Shown here: positions 33,870 through 41,495 of the stretch, piece after piece | Layout: every line of letters begins with the position of its first letter | Position numbering within the stretch: the stretch's first letter is position 1 | Assembly: GCA_040881665.1 (NCBI GenBank) | Contig: JBBECT010000004.1 | Coordinates: forward strand, 243,782 to 307,781 | Direction of reading: 5' to 3' | Source of the DNA: Actinomycetota bacterium | Lineage (GTDB): Bacteria; Actinomycetota; UBA4738; HRBIN12 | Length of the DNA stretch: 64,000 nucleotides | Notes under the pieces: model-generated | Seen by the model: the letters and a program-made list of their open reading frames with translations, nothing else | Told to the model about the DNA's origin: nothing | Database searches by the model: none | Made by a program: the position numbers and the translations under genes

Positions 33870-35430
33870 GGCCGCGGAGGTGCTCCTCCATCTCGTCGGC
33901 CTCCGTGTCGCTGACCGTGGGCTCGGCGGTGGAAGAGGCGTCGACGGTCCCGGCCGCCGTTCCGGCCTTCACCGACGCGTCGGTCCCGACGACCTCGTGC
34001 AGCACGCGACCCGTGTGTTCGATCGAGGCCGGCGCGTCGAGGGCCGCGAGGATGGTCGGAGCGAGGTCGACGAGCAGCGGCGTCTGCTCGAAGGCTCGGA
34101 CACCTGGACCGGTGACCGCCATCACGCCGTCGATCCGGTGGTCCCCCGCGATCCAGTCCGCCTTCTCGACCGCGCTCTTCGCGTGGGTGAGCGAGTACTG
34201 CTCGGCCGGCTCCATCAGGATGTCGGGCGCGGCGTCCGCGTGCTTGCCCTTGAAGATCTCCTCGCGCTTGAAGATCGCCTTCACGGGCTTCCTGCCGGTC
34301 TCGGGGTCGACGAAGCTCGACAGGGCGTCCATGACCTGGTCGCGGACCTTCTCGAAGTCCGCCGGGTCGACGATGCCGTCGGGCTCGCGCCCGGCGAGAT
34401 TGATCGATACCCCCTCGCCTGTGGAGCGGATCGAGGTGTAGGCCTTGGTCTTCTGCCAGTTGACCGGCTGCTTCAGCGAGACCTTGCCGTGGAGGCCGAG
34501 CAGGTCGTAGACCTTGCGGGCCGCCGAGCGCATCGGTCCCCACTGCAACGGCCCGTAGACGACATTCGACGCGGAGAAGTCGAGGTAGCCGAACCGCTTC
34601 AGCAGGTGGTCCATGTGGATCGCGCGCGAGCACGACTGGAACCCGTGGTCGGAGATGAACATGACGATGTCGTCGTCGTTCGTCTTGGACACGAACGAAC
34701 CGATCGCCTCATCGAGCTGGCGGTAGACGTCGACGACCTTGTTGTAACGCTGGGTCTTCGACAGCTTCGGGTAGTCGGGGTGGTCGGGACCGACGTAGTT
34801 CGACAGGCAGTGCTGGGTGCGGTCGACGCTGACCCACACCGACATCAGGAAGTCCCAGTCAGTGTTGTCCATCAACCAGTTCGTCGCGGCGATCCGCTTC
34901 CCGGTGATCTGGAGCGCCTCGTCCAGGTACGGGTCCGGCTTGTTGCGGAACGTGGTCCAGCTCATCCCGTTGATCTCCCACGGGACACCTGCGGCCTCGA
35001 GCTCGGTGGCGAGGCTGTCGGGATGGGAGAACGGACGACCCTTCGGGAGCACGCCACCGGCGAGGACCTTCCCTTTGACATCCGGGGGCGGGAACATCAG
35101 TGGGACGTCGACGTACACGCCCTCCTTGCCGGCCGCAGAGAGGTCGGAGACGAAGGTGCGCTCCTTGATCGACTTGTAGGTGACCGGGTACTGCTTGTGC
35201 GTTCCGGGAACGGTCTCGAGGATGTCGTAGACGCCGTGATCGGCGGGGTTGACTCCGGTGAGGAACGACGGCCACGCCGCCCACGAGTGGGTCGGGATCG
35301 TCGACTTCAGGACGTCGCGCTGGCCTTTGGCCAGCAGCGCCTGGAGGTTGGGAAGGGCCCCCTGCTCGAGCAGAGGGTCGAGGATGCGCCAGTCGGCTCC
35401 ATCCCACGCGATCAGCAGAACTCTCGGCAT
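33853..35430 (-). CDS. Alkaline-phosphatase-superfamily phosphodiesterase/nucleotide pyrophosphatase-like protein
   Basis: 525 aa. The first metal-site Asp is in LLIAWDGADW; the nucleophile region is IPTHSWAAWPSFLTGVNPADHGVYD, and later metal ligands appear in SDHGFQSCSRAIHMD and the final GDHR..GVMAVTGPGV segment. No signal peptide is seen, so the enzyme is probably cytosolic or membrane-associated. Members hydrolyse phosphodiester or pyrophosphate bonds; relatives lie in surface-polysaccharide clusters. The last ~70 residues are Ala/Thr/Glu-rich and end in a helical EMEEHLRGLGYLE. First gene of a three-gene unit with the flippase and Usp genes. Confidence 0.82.
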   Translation of the reverse strand: MPRVLLIAWDGADWRILDPLLEQGALPNLQALLAKGQRDVLKSTIPTHSWAAWPSFLTGVNPADHGVYDILETVPGTHKQYPVTYKSIKERTFVSDLSAAGKEGVYVDVPLMFPPPDVKGKVLAGGVLPKGRPFSHPDSLATELEAAGVPWEINGMSWTTFRNKPDPYLDEALQITGKRIAATNWLMDNTDWDFLMSVWVSVDRTQHCLSNYVGPDHPDYPKLSKTQRYNKVVDVYRQLDEAIGSFVSKTNDDDIVMFISDHGFQSCSRAIHMDHLLKRFGYLDFSASNVVYGPLQWGPMRSAARKVYDLLGLHGKVSLKQPVNWQKTKAYTSIRSTGEGVSINLAGREPDGIVDPADFEKVRDQVMDALSSFVDPETGRKPVKAIFKREEIFKGKHADAAPDILMEPAEQYSLTHAKSAVEKADWIAGDHRIDGVMAVTGPGVRAFEQTPLLVDLAPTILAALDAPASIEHTGRVLHEVVGTDASVKAGTAAGTVDASSTAEPTVSDTEADEMEEHLRGLGYLE

Positions 35431-35478
35431 CGATGCACCTCAGCGGGGGTCGGACGAGGGTCGGTCGGTGACCGGCGT

Positions 35479-35484
35479 AGTCTA
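35479..35484 (-). promoter_or_regulatory. -10 hexamer TAGACT for the phosphodiesterase-flippase unit
   Basis: On the minus strand TAGACT lies 48 nt before the ATG at 35430. The ~42-nt leader contains GAGGTG near the start codon. Confidence 0.4.
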
Positions 35485-35633
35485 GCCGCGGCCCTCGGGC
35501 GGCGACCATCGGTCCGATGTCGCGTTCCTGTCGCGGCCGACCGTGGAGCCCGGGACCGTTTGACCTTCCGAGGGGTCCGGGATCCGATCTCTCCCGAACC
35601 TCGGATCGCTCGGCACGAGAGGACGTGAGACGC

Positions 35634-36179
35634 ATGGGTGTCCTGGACGGAAAGAAGGTGGCGTTCCTGGCCACGAACGGCGTGGAGCCGAGCGAGCTCA
35701 GCGAGCCCTGGACGGCGGTTGCGGCCGAGGGAGCAACACCCGAGCTGCTGTCGATCGAGGCGGGAGAGATCACCGGCAAGCACGAGAACGATCGGTTCAC
35801 GGCGACCAAGGCGGTCGCCGCCGCGGACGCGGACTCCTACGATGCCCTCGTACTCCCGGGTGGAACGGGGAACCCGGACAAGCTCCGGATGCACGAGGAG
35901 GCCGTCGCCTTCGTCCGGCGCTTCTTCGAACAAGGCAAGCCTGTGGCAGCGATCTGTCATGCGCCGTGGACCCTGATCGAGGCCGACGTCGTGCGCGACC
36001 GGAGGATGACCAGCTACCCGAGCCTCAAGACGGATCTGCGGAACGCCGGCGCCACCTGGGTGGACGAGGAGGTCGTCGTGGATCGCGGTCTCGTCACGAG
36101 CAGGCGTCCGGACGACCTGCCGGCGTTCAACGCGAAGCTGATCGAGGAGTTCGCCGTGGGACGTCGAGCGGCCTCGTGA
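35634..36179 (+). CDS. DJ-1/PfpI family protein
   Basis: 181 aa from ATG 35634, with AGAGGA upstream. The DJ-1/PfpI class I glutamine amidotransferase-like fold shows DALVLPGGTGNPDKLR and the nucleophilic-elbow Cys-His pair in PVAAICHAPWTLIEA. The C-terminus (TSRRPDDLPAFNAKLIEEF) is typical of the PfpI/YhbO branch, which includes glyoxalase III or deglycase-like stress proteins and intracellular proteases. The exact reaction is debated in the family. It is followed by a UUCG-loop hairpin and appears monocistronic. Confidence 0.9.
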   Translation: MGVLDGKKVAFLATNGVEPSELSEPWTAVAAEGATPELLSIEAGEITGKHENDRFTATKAVAAADADSYDALVLPGGTGNPDKLRMHEEAVAFVRRFFEQGKPVAAICHAPWTLIEADVVRDRRMTSYPSLKTDLRNAGATWVDEEVVVDRGLVTSRRPDDLPAFNAKLIEEFAVGRRAAS

Positions 36180-36191
36180 AACCGATCTGAC

Positions 36192-36219
36192 CTGGGGATC
36201 CTTCGGAGTCCGGCCCCAG
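36192..36219 (+). terminator. Hairpin with TTCG loop after the DJ-1/PfpI gene
   Basis: CTGGGG (36192-36197) pairs with CCCCAG (36214-36219). The inner part (GGATCC-TTCG-GAGTCC) can extend the stem imperfectly around a TTCG tetraloop. It starts 13 nt after the stop; no T-run. Confidence 0.5.
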
Positions 36220-36279
36220 CCGGTGCCTGGACCGAGTTGACGTTCGCCCCTGGGAGGGGGAACATGCATCGAGCTGATA

Positions 36280-36305
36280 TATCGGTTCGATATATCGAAC
36301 CGATA
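36280..36305. promoter_or_regulatory. 26-bp perfect palindrome upstream of padR, probable PadR operator
   Basis: The half-site TATCGGTTCGATA is followed directly by its reverse complement, centred 42 bp before the padR ATG. The sequence is AT-rich against the background. PadR proteins bind such palindromes as dimers and repress their own operon, so this is the likely autoregulatory site for padR-ino1. Confidence 0.75.
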
Positions 36306-36334
36306 CCTCGACCGAGGAAGGATACCGCCCCACG

Positions 36335-36973
36335 ATGCTGGAGCTCGCGATCCTGGGATTGCTGAAAGAGCGGACGATGCACGGGTACCAGCTCTCCAAG
36401 CGGCTCACGGATACCCTCGGGTTCTGGCGGGTTTCCTACGGTTCGCTGTATCCGACCCTGCGCCGGCTCGAGCAACAGGGCGCGGTCGAGAAGGTGTTCG
36501 ACGAGGAGGTAGGGCGGCGGAAGAACGTCTACCGGATCACCGAGCAGGGCGAGAAGCTGTTCCTCGAGCTGCTGGAGGATCCCGGCGCCGACTCGGGCGA
36601 GGAGAACCGCTTCCGCGTCCGCCTCGCGTTCTTCAAGTACCTCGGCCCGGAGGCCCGGCTGCGGTTGCTCGAACGGCGGCGCGCCTACCTCGAGGAACGC
36701 CTGCAGACGATCGAGGCCTCGCTCGCGGGCGGTCGCGACGGAGCCGACACCTACACGCTCGCCCTGATGGAACACGGTCAGGACTCCGTCGAGCAGGACA
36801 TCGCATGGCTCGACGACCTGATCCAGGCCGAGCGAACGATCGCCGAACGGGCGATCACCGAACGGAACGAACGCACGACCCGAACCAAACCCGAAAAGGG
36901 GGGAACGAAGCGCCGCGCGCAACGGAAGTCAGCGCGCGCAACGGCGCTTCGCGGAAAGGAGCGCACGACATGA
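36335..36973 (+). CDS. PadR-family transcriptional regulator
   Basis: 212 aa; GAGGAAGG lies upstream. The winged helix is residues ~1-75 ([40 protein letters not shown], the Tyr-rich wing NVYRITEQG). A PadR C-terminal (Vir-type) helical dimer domain spans ~85-170 with [13 protein letters not shown]. The last ~40 residues are an unusual very basic Lys/Arg/Thr tail. ATG of ino1 overlaps its stop (ATGA). In M. tuberculosis Rv0047c (PadR-like) precedes ino1 (Rv0046c), as recalled, so it probably regulates inositol synthesis. The 26-bp palindrome is its likely operator. Confidence 0.9.
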   Translation: MLELAILGLLKERTMHGYQLSKRLTDTLGFWRVSYGSLYPTLRRLEQQGAVEKVFDEEVGRRKNVYRITEQGEKLFLELLEDPGADSGEENRFRVRLAFFKYLGPEARLRLLERRRAYLEERLQTIEASLAGGRDGADTYTLALMEHGQDSVEQDIAWLDDLIQAERTIAERAITERNERTTRTKPEKGGTKRRAQRKSARATALRGKERTT

Positions 36974-38091
36974 GCAAGGTCAGACTCGCGATCGTAGGTG
37001 TGGGCAACTGTGCCTCGTCGCTCGTCCAGGGCTTGGAGTACTACAAGGACGCCTCGCCCGAGGACCCGGTTCCCGGACTGATGCACGTCGAGCTCGGCGG
37101 CTACCACGTCGGCGACGTGGAGATCGTTGCCGCCTTCGACGTCGACGCCAAGAAGGTCGGGACCGACGTGGCCGAGGCGATCCTGTCCGAGCCCAACAAC
37201 ACGATCCGCTTCGCCGACGTCCCCCCCGTCGACGTACGCGTGCAGCGCGGACCGACCTTCGACGGCCTCGGCGCCTACTACCGAGAGATGATCGAGGAGT
37301 CCGACGAGGCGCCCGTCGACGTGGCGCAGGCGCTCCGCGACGCGAAGGCCGACGTTCTCGTGTGCTACCTCCCGGTGGGTTCCGAGGAGGCCGCGAAGCA
37401 CTACGCACAGGCGGCGATCGACGCGAAGGTGGCGTTCGTCAACTGCCTTCCGGTGTTCATCGCCTCGGATCGCACGTGGGCGAAGAGGTTCAGCGATGCG
37501 GGGATCCCGATCGTCGGCGACGACATCAAGAGCCAGGTCGGCGCGACGATCGTGCACCGCGTGCTCACGAAGCTGTTCGAAGAGCGCGGGGTGAAGCTGA
37601 ACCGCACCTACCAGCTGAACTTCGGCGGCAACATGGACTTCATGAACATGCTCGAGCGCGAACGGCTGGTGTCGAAGAAGATCTCGAAGACCCAGTCGGT
37701 GCAGAGTCAGCTGCGCAAGAACCTCGACAAGCAGAACATCCACATCGGACCGTCGGACCACGTGCCGTGGCTCGAGGATCGCAAGTGGGCGCAGATCCGG
37801 CTCGAGGGACAGTCGTTCGGCGACGTGCCGCTCAACATCGAGCTGAAGCTCGAGGTCTGGGACAGCCCGAACTCGGCCGGCGTCGTGATCGACGGCCTGC
37901 GATGCGCCAAGATCGCGAAGGACCGCGGCATCGGCGGCCCACTGATCGGCCCGAGCGCCTACTTCATGAAGAGCCCGCCGGTGCAGTTCACCGACGACAT
38001 GGCCCACGAGATGGTCGAGCAGTACATCCTCGGAACGGGCGAAACGGTGAACGCGGACTGGACCGACTTCTTCGACGAAACCCCCGCGTAG
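36970..38091 (+). CDS. ino1: Inositol-3-phosphate synthase
   Basis: 373 aa from the ATG overlapping the padR stop. NAD-dependent conversion of glucose-6-phosphate to myo-inositol-1-phosphate. The Rossmann start is [22 protein letters not shown]; the catalytic part has [17 protein letters not shown] and [13 protein letters not shown], with Lys-rich [10 protein letters not shown] and [22 protein letters not shown]. This is the shorter actinobacterial type. Inositol feeds phosphatidylinositol and possibly mycothiol. Its stop lies 4 nt from the convergent coaA stop. Confidence 0.95.
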   Translation: MSKVRLAIVGVGNCASSLVQGLEYYKDASPEDPVPGLMHVELGGYHVGDVEIVAAFDVDAKKVGTDVAEAILSEPNNTIRFADVPPVDVRVQRGPTFDGLGAYYREMIEESDEAPVDVAQALRDAKADVLVCYLPVGSEEAAKHYAQAAIDAKVAFVNCLPVFIASDRTWAKRFSDAGIPIVGDDIKSQVGATIVHRVLTKLFEERGVKLNRTYQLNFGGNMDFMNMLERERLVSKKISKTQSVQSQLRKNLDKQNIHIGPSDHVPWLEDRKWAQIRLEGQSFGDVPLNIELKLEVWDSPNSAGVVIDGLRCAKIAKDRGIGGPLIGPSAYFMKSPPVQFTDDMAHEMVEQYILGTGETVNADWTDFFDETPA

Positions 38092-38095
38092 CCGC

Positions 38096-39070
38096 CTAGA
38101 GCTTGCGGAGCAGCACGCGGCGGACATCGTGATCCGCGCCCTTCTTCAGGATCAGCTTCGCGCGTTCGCGGGTCGGCTCGATGTTCTCACGGAGGTTCAC
38201 GCCGTTGATCGTGTCCCAGATCTGAGCGGCGGTGCGACGAGCCTCGTCGTCGCTCAGGCTCGCGTACCGGTGGAAGTACGACTTCGGATCCCGGAAGACC
38301 GCCTCCCGCAACGTGAGGAACCGTTCGATGTACCAGCCGCGAACGTCCTCGTCCCGCGCGTCGGCGTAGATCGAGAAGTCGAAGAAATCCGACACGAAGA
38401 TCCGCGGCGTGGTCCCGTCGCGCACCGCACCGGTCTGGAGGACCGTGAGTCCCTCGAGGATCAGGATGTCCGGGCGTTCGACCACCTTGACCTCGTCCCG
38501 AACCACGTCGTAGGCCAGGTGCGAGTACACGGGCACCTCGAGCCGGTCCCGACCGGACTTCACGTCGGCGAGGAACCGCAGCAGCCGGCGCCGGTCGTAG
38601 CTCTCGGGGAAACCCTTACGTTCCATCAGGCCGCGTTCGGCCAGCACCTCGTTCGCCAGCAGGAACCCGTCCGTGGTCACGAGATCGACGCGCGGATGAT
38701 CGGGCCAGCGGGCAAGCAGCTCGCGCAGGATGCGCGCGGTCGTCGACTTCCCCACCGCCACGCTGCCGGCCACACCGATCACGTACGGCACGCGCTGACC
38801 GTTGTGCCCGAGGAACGTCGCCGTCGCCTGCTGCGCTTGCTGGGCCGCCGCCACCTGGAGGTTCAGCAGCCGCGAGAGCGGCAGGTAGACCTCCTCGACC
38901 TCCGCGAGGGACACCGACTCGTTGAGTCCGTGGAGCGCGAACAGGTCGTCCTCGGACAACGTGAGCGGGGTGGACGCGCGGAGCGCGGCCCACTGCTCGC
39001 GCGTGAAGTCGATGAACGGCGAGACCGTCGGTTGGGATCGCTCCGGCTCGCCGCGGGGCTGCTGGGACAC
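38096..39070 (-). CDS. coaA: Type I pantothenate kinase
   Basis: 324 aa from GTG 39070, selected because the alignment to known CoaA starts here and a -10 sits 7 nt upstream. P-loop GSVAVGKST (residues 102-110), then [41 protein letters not shown] and [14 protein letters not shown]. It phosphorylates pantothenate, the first step of CoA synthesis, and is normally feedback-inhibited by CoA. The upstream XRE/nucleotidyltransferase genes run in the same direction with a 10-nt gap, which is an unusual neighbourhood for coaA. Confidence 0.95.
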   Translation of the reverse strand: MSQQPRGEPERSQPTVSPFIDFTREQWAALRASTPLTLSEDDLFALHGLNESVSLAEVEEVYLPLSRLLNLQVAAAQQAQQATATFLGHNGQRVPYVIGVAGSVAVGKSTTARILRELLARWPDHPRVDLVTTDGFLLANEVLAERGLMERKGFPESYDRRRLLRFLADVKSGRDRLEVPVYSHLAYDVVRDEVKVVERPDILILEGLTVLQTGAVRDGTTPRIFVSDFFDFSIYADARDEDVRGWYIERFLTLREAVFRDPKSYFHRYASLSDDEARRTAAQIWDTINGVNLRENIEPTRERAKLILKKGADHDVRRVLLRKL

Positions 39071-39077
39071 GCCGCGC

Positions 39078-39083
39078 AGGCTA
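39078..39083 (-). promoter_or_regulatory. -10 hexamer TAGCCT overlapping the nucleotidyltransferase stop; leaderless coaA
   Basis: On the minus strand TAGCCT ends 7 nt before the GTG at 39070. Its TAG is the stop codon of the upstream nucleotidyltransferase gene (39081-39083). It would free coaA expression from XRE control. Confidence 0.5.
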
Positions 39084-39584
39084 CCCGGTTCCCCCGTCTC
39101 CGCCCTCTTCCAGGATCCGGCGCAACACGGGCAACACCACACGGTCCTTCTCCCGATCAGCGGCTTCCTTCGAACGGATCACGTCACCGAGCGATGCGAC
39201 CGAAACATCCACCCCAAGGATCCGCAGCCGGACGGCCTCGCGTCGCAGGTCGTCGAACCCTCCGGTTCCAGACGGAACGAACGAGAGATCCAGGTTCCCG
39301 GCGGTCGTCACGAGGTTGAGGATCCCAGCATGCTCGAGCGAGGACGCCGAGTGCGCGAACACGAGGCCCTCGGGTTCGTCGACCGTACGGATCCGGGCGT
39401 CGAGCTCGGTGAGCGCCTCCGAGAGCCGCTGCAGGTTGTCGCGACGACGGGACGGTGTCACGTCGACGTCGGTCGTCGTGTGCGGCGCGCCGTGGATCAC
39501 GGCCGCGAAGCCCCCGATCACCACGAACTCGACCGCGTGTCGCTCGAGCACCTCGAGGATGTGTTCGGGGCGGAACGCAGTCAT
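39081..39584 (-). CDS. Small nucleotidyltransferase-fold protein, possible toxin of an XRE-linked module
   Basis: 167 aa. Pol-beta-type nucleotidyltransferase motif: [22 protein letters not shown], i.e. GG...H-G...T-x-D-x-D, then a third acidic region in [11 protein letters not shown]. The C-terminal helices include [18 protein letters not shown], typical of AbiEii/MNT-like proteins. It overlaps the XRE gene by 4 nt. Such pairs resemble toxin-antitoxin or regulator-enzyme modules in which the nucleotidyltransferase modifies tRNA or protein. No proof of toxicity exists here; a housekeeping transferase is possible. Confidence 0.78.
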   Translation of the reverse strand: MTAFRPEHILEVLERHAVEFVVIGGFAAVIHGAPHTTTDVDVTPSRRRDNLQRLSEALTELDARIRTVDEPEGLVFAHSASSLEHAGILNLVTTAGNLDLSFVPSGTGGFDDLRREAVRLRILGVDVSVASLGDVIRSKEAADREKDRVVLPVLRRILEEGGDGGTG

Positions 39585-39910
39585 GGTTCGCGAGGGCCCG
39601 CGGCGAGCGCTTCACGGCCGGCCTGCGCGAACCGGACCGAGGCGAGCATGCGCTCGACGCGCTCGTCCGGGTCCAACGCGAGGTTCTGGCGCGCGAGCGC
39701 CCAGTCGTCGTCATCGAGGTCGACGAGTCGGACCCGCAGATCGAGCCCACAGGACCGGACGAGATCGACGATGTGCTCGAGCGAGGGAGCCGACCCCCCG
39801 CGCTCGAGCCGCGCGATCGCCGACTGGGTCGTTCCCGCGCGATCCGCGAGGTCGGCCTGTGTCAGGCCGGCCCGGCGTCGCGCCTCGCGAACGAGATGCG
39901 CACCCTTCAT
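39581..39910 (-). CDS. XRE-family HTH regulator, probable antitoxin or autorepressor
   Basis: 109 aa from ATG 39910, chosen because a TATGCT -10 lies exactly 6 nt upstream; an upstream ATG (39928) would fall inside the operators. HTH_3: HLVREARRRAGLTQADLADRAGTTQSAIARLERGGSAPSLEHI (residues ~5-50). The C-terminal half (DDDDWALARQNLALDPDERVERM) is acidic and helical, as in XRE proteins paired with small nucleotidyltransferases. It overlaps the next gene by 4 nt. Twin palindromes over its promoter imply autorepression. Confidence 0.85.
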   Translation of the reverse strand: MKGAHLVREARRRAGLTQADLADRAGTTQSAIARLERGGSAPSLEHIVDLVRSCGLDLRVRLVDLDDDDWALARQNLALDPDERVERMLASVRFAQAGREALAAGPREP

Positions 39911-39916
39911 GGAATC

Positions 39917-39922
39917 AGCATA
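39917..39922 (-). promoter_or_regulatory. -10 hexamer TATGCT of the XRE gene, leaderless and overlapped by an operator
   Basis: On the minus strand TATGCT ends exactly 6 nt before the ATG at 39910. The proximal palindrome (39920-39935) covers part of it, so a bound repressor would block RNA polymerase. Confidence 0.6.
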
Positions 39923-39935
39923 GCACATGCGCTAT
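39920..39935. promoter_or_regulatory. Operator site 1 (ATAGC-N6-GCTAT), proximal
   Basis: ATAGC (39920-39924) and GCTAT (39931-39935) form a 16-bp dyad overlapping the XRE -10 hexamer. It has the same arms and spacing as site 2. Confidence 0.65.
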
Positions 39936-39941
39936 CACTCC

Positions 39942-39957
39942 ATAGCATAGACGCTAT
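39942..39957. promoter_or_regulatory. Operator site 2 (ATAGC-N6-GCTAT), distal
   Basis: ATAGC (39942-39946) and GCTAT (39953-39957). Its centre is 22 bp from that of site 1, about two helical turns, so two dimers could bind the same DNA face. It lies between the XRE and divergent MFS promoters. Confidence 0.65.
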
Positions 39958-39993
39958 CACCGGAGAGACAGGGAGCTACGCGACGACGACGCC

Positions 39994-39999
39994 TAGGCT
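39994..39999 (+). promoter_or_regulatory. -10 hexamer TAGGCT for MFS transporter 1, leaderless
   Basis: TAGGCT ends 5 nt before the ATG at 40005. It diverges from the XRE promoter; the twin operators are 37 bp away. Confidence 0.5.
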
Positions 40000-40004
40000 G
40001 AAGC

Positions 40005-41474
40005 ATGACCACCGCCGCTCCCACGCTGCAACGCACACGTGACGCGCTGCGCGCGCCCGACTTCCGTCGGCTGCTGGCGATGCGCGTGGCGAGCACGGTG
40101 GGGGACGGGCTCTTCCAGGCGGCGCTCGTGACCTCCTTGGTGTTCTCGCCCGGAGACCAGACCACGACCGCCGGCTTCGCTATCGCGAGCCTGATCGTCG
40201 TGCTTCCGTATTCGGTGATCGGTCCGTTCGCGGGGGTCTTCATCGACCGCTGGTCCCGGCGCAGGATCCTCGTGATCGGCCCGTTGCTCCGCGTCGCGAC
40301 GGCGGCACTCGTGCTCCTCGACGTGACAGACGCGCCGGTGCTCTTCTACGGCGGAGCCCTCCTCGTCCTGTCGGTCAACCGGTTCTTCTTGTCTGCGGCC
40401 AGCGCCGTCGTGCCGCGGCTCGTGCCGACGGAGGACCTGCTGATCGCCAACTCCCTCGCCACGATCGGGGGGACGACGGCGCTGCTCGTCGGCGTGTTCG
40501 CGGGCGGAATCGTCGCCGACGCGTTCGGGACCGTTCCTCTCGTGATCGGGTGCGGGGTCATCTGGCTGATCGCTTCGGCTGCTGCCGCACGGATCCGCAG
40601 CGACCTTCGGCCGCACACGCTCCCCGAGTCACCCGAGCTGCTCCGGCACGCGCTCCGACGGGTGGCGGTCGAGTTCGGGACCGGGGTCCGGCTGCTCGCG
40701 CGAACGCCTCGCGCCCTGGGACCGATCACGACGATGGGGGTCGACCAGTTCGGGCAGGGGCTGGTGCTCGTGCTGTCGCTGTTCGTGTTCCGCGAGCGGT
40801 TCCAGGAGGGCGTCGGGTCGTTCTCGTACCTGATCGGCGCCGGGGGTCTCGGGGTGTTCGCGGGCCTGGCCACCGTCGGAGTGCTGGAGCGACGATGGGC
40901 CAAGGAACGGATCGTCGGCGTCGCGTTCGCGGTCGGCGGGGCGACGTTGCTCGTGATCGCACCCCTGATCGGACCGTGGACGGTGCTGTTCGCCAGCTTC
41001 TTCGTCGGACTCTCGTTCGCCTGGAAGAAGATCCCGTCCGACACGCTGGTGCAGGAGTCGGTCCCCGACGGCTTCCGCGGCAGGATCTTCGCCGTCTACG
41101 ACGTCTGGTACCAGGTGAGCCGGCTGCTGGCGGCGTTCGTCGCGATCTGGATGCTCCCGACGCTCGGCGAGGCATGGTCGGTGGCGCTGGTCGGGCTGCT
41201 GTTCCTCGCCTGGTCGCCGGTGCTCCCGCGCTGGCTGGCCCGCGCTCCCGAGCTGACCCTCGAGTTCACCGGCGGCGACGCGGGGAAACCGACGGCAGTG
41301 GTATGGGGGGCGGTGACCGAACCGGTCGAGGTCCTGATCGCGGGGAGTCTCGACGCGACCGGTCGGACGGAGTCGTTCCGTCTGACGATGCGGGACGGAA
41401 CGACGATCGATGTCCGTCGTGAAGGCGAGGACTGGCACCTGGTCCGTGAGCTCGATGACCGGGCGACCCCGTGA
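40005..41474 (+). CDS. MFS transporter 1 with C-terminal soluble extension
   Basis: 489 aa. Twelve spans in the DHA/Bcr-like layout of prokaryotic exporters: an N-terminal DFRRLLAMRVASTVGDGLFQAALV segment and the loop VFIDRWSRRRILVIGPLLR resembling motif A (G-x3-D-R-x-G-R-R). After the last span, ~70 residues form a beta-rich extension (LTLEFTGGDAGKPTAVVWG ... RTESFRLTMRDGTTIDV) that is not part of a standard MFS and may be regulatory. Substrate unknown. It is transcribed divergently from the XRE gene. Confidence 0.82.
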   Translation: MTTAAPTLQRTRDALRAPDFRRLLAMRVASTVGDGLFQAALVTSLVFSPGDQTTTAGFAIASLIVVLPYSVIGPFAGVFIDRWSRRRILVIGPLLRVATAALVLLDVTDAPVLFYGGALLVLSVNRFFLSAASAVVPRLVPTEDLLIANSLATIGGTTALLVGVFAGGIVADAFGTVPLVIGCGVIWLIASAAAARIRSDLRPHTLPESPELLRHALRRVAVEFGTGVRLLARTPRALGPITTMGVDQFGQGLVLVLSLFVFRERFQEGVGSFSYLIGAGGLGVFAGLATVGVLERRWAKERIVGVAFAVGGATLLVIAPLIGPWTVLFASFFVGLSFAWKKIPSDTLVQESVPDGFRGRIFAVYDVWYQVSRLLAAFVAIWMLPTLGEAWSVALVGLLFLAWSPVLPRWLARAPELTLEFTGGDAGKPTAVVWGAVTEPVEVLIAGSLDATGRTESFRLTMRDGTTIDVRREGEDWHLVRELDDRATP

Positions 41475-41495
41475 GCGGTCGCGAATGGGACGCGA

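Noticed and set aside
39911-39928. ATG at 39928 as start of the XRE gene
   Set aside because: It lies within the operator and upstream of the -10 hexamer; ATG 39910 has exact leaderless spacing.
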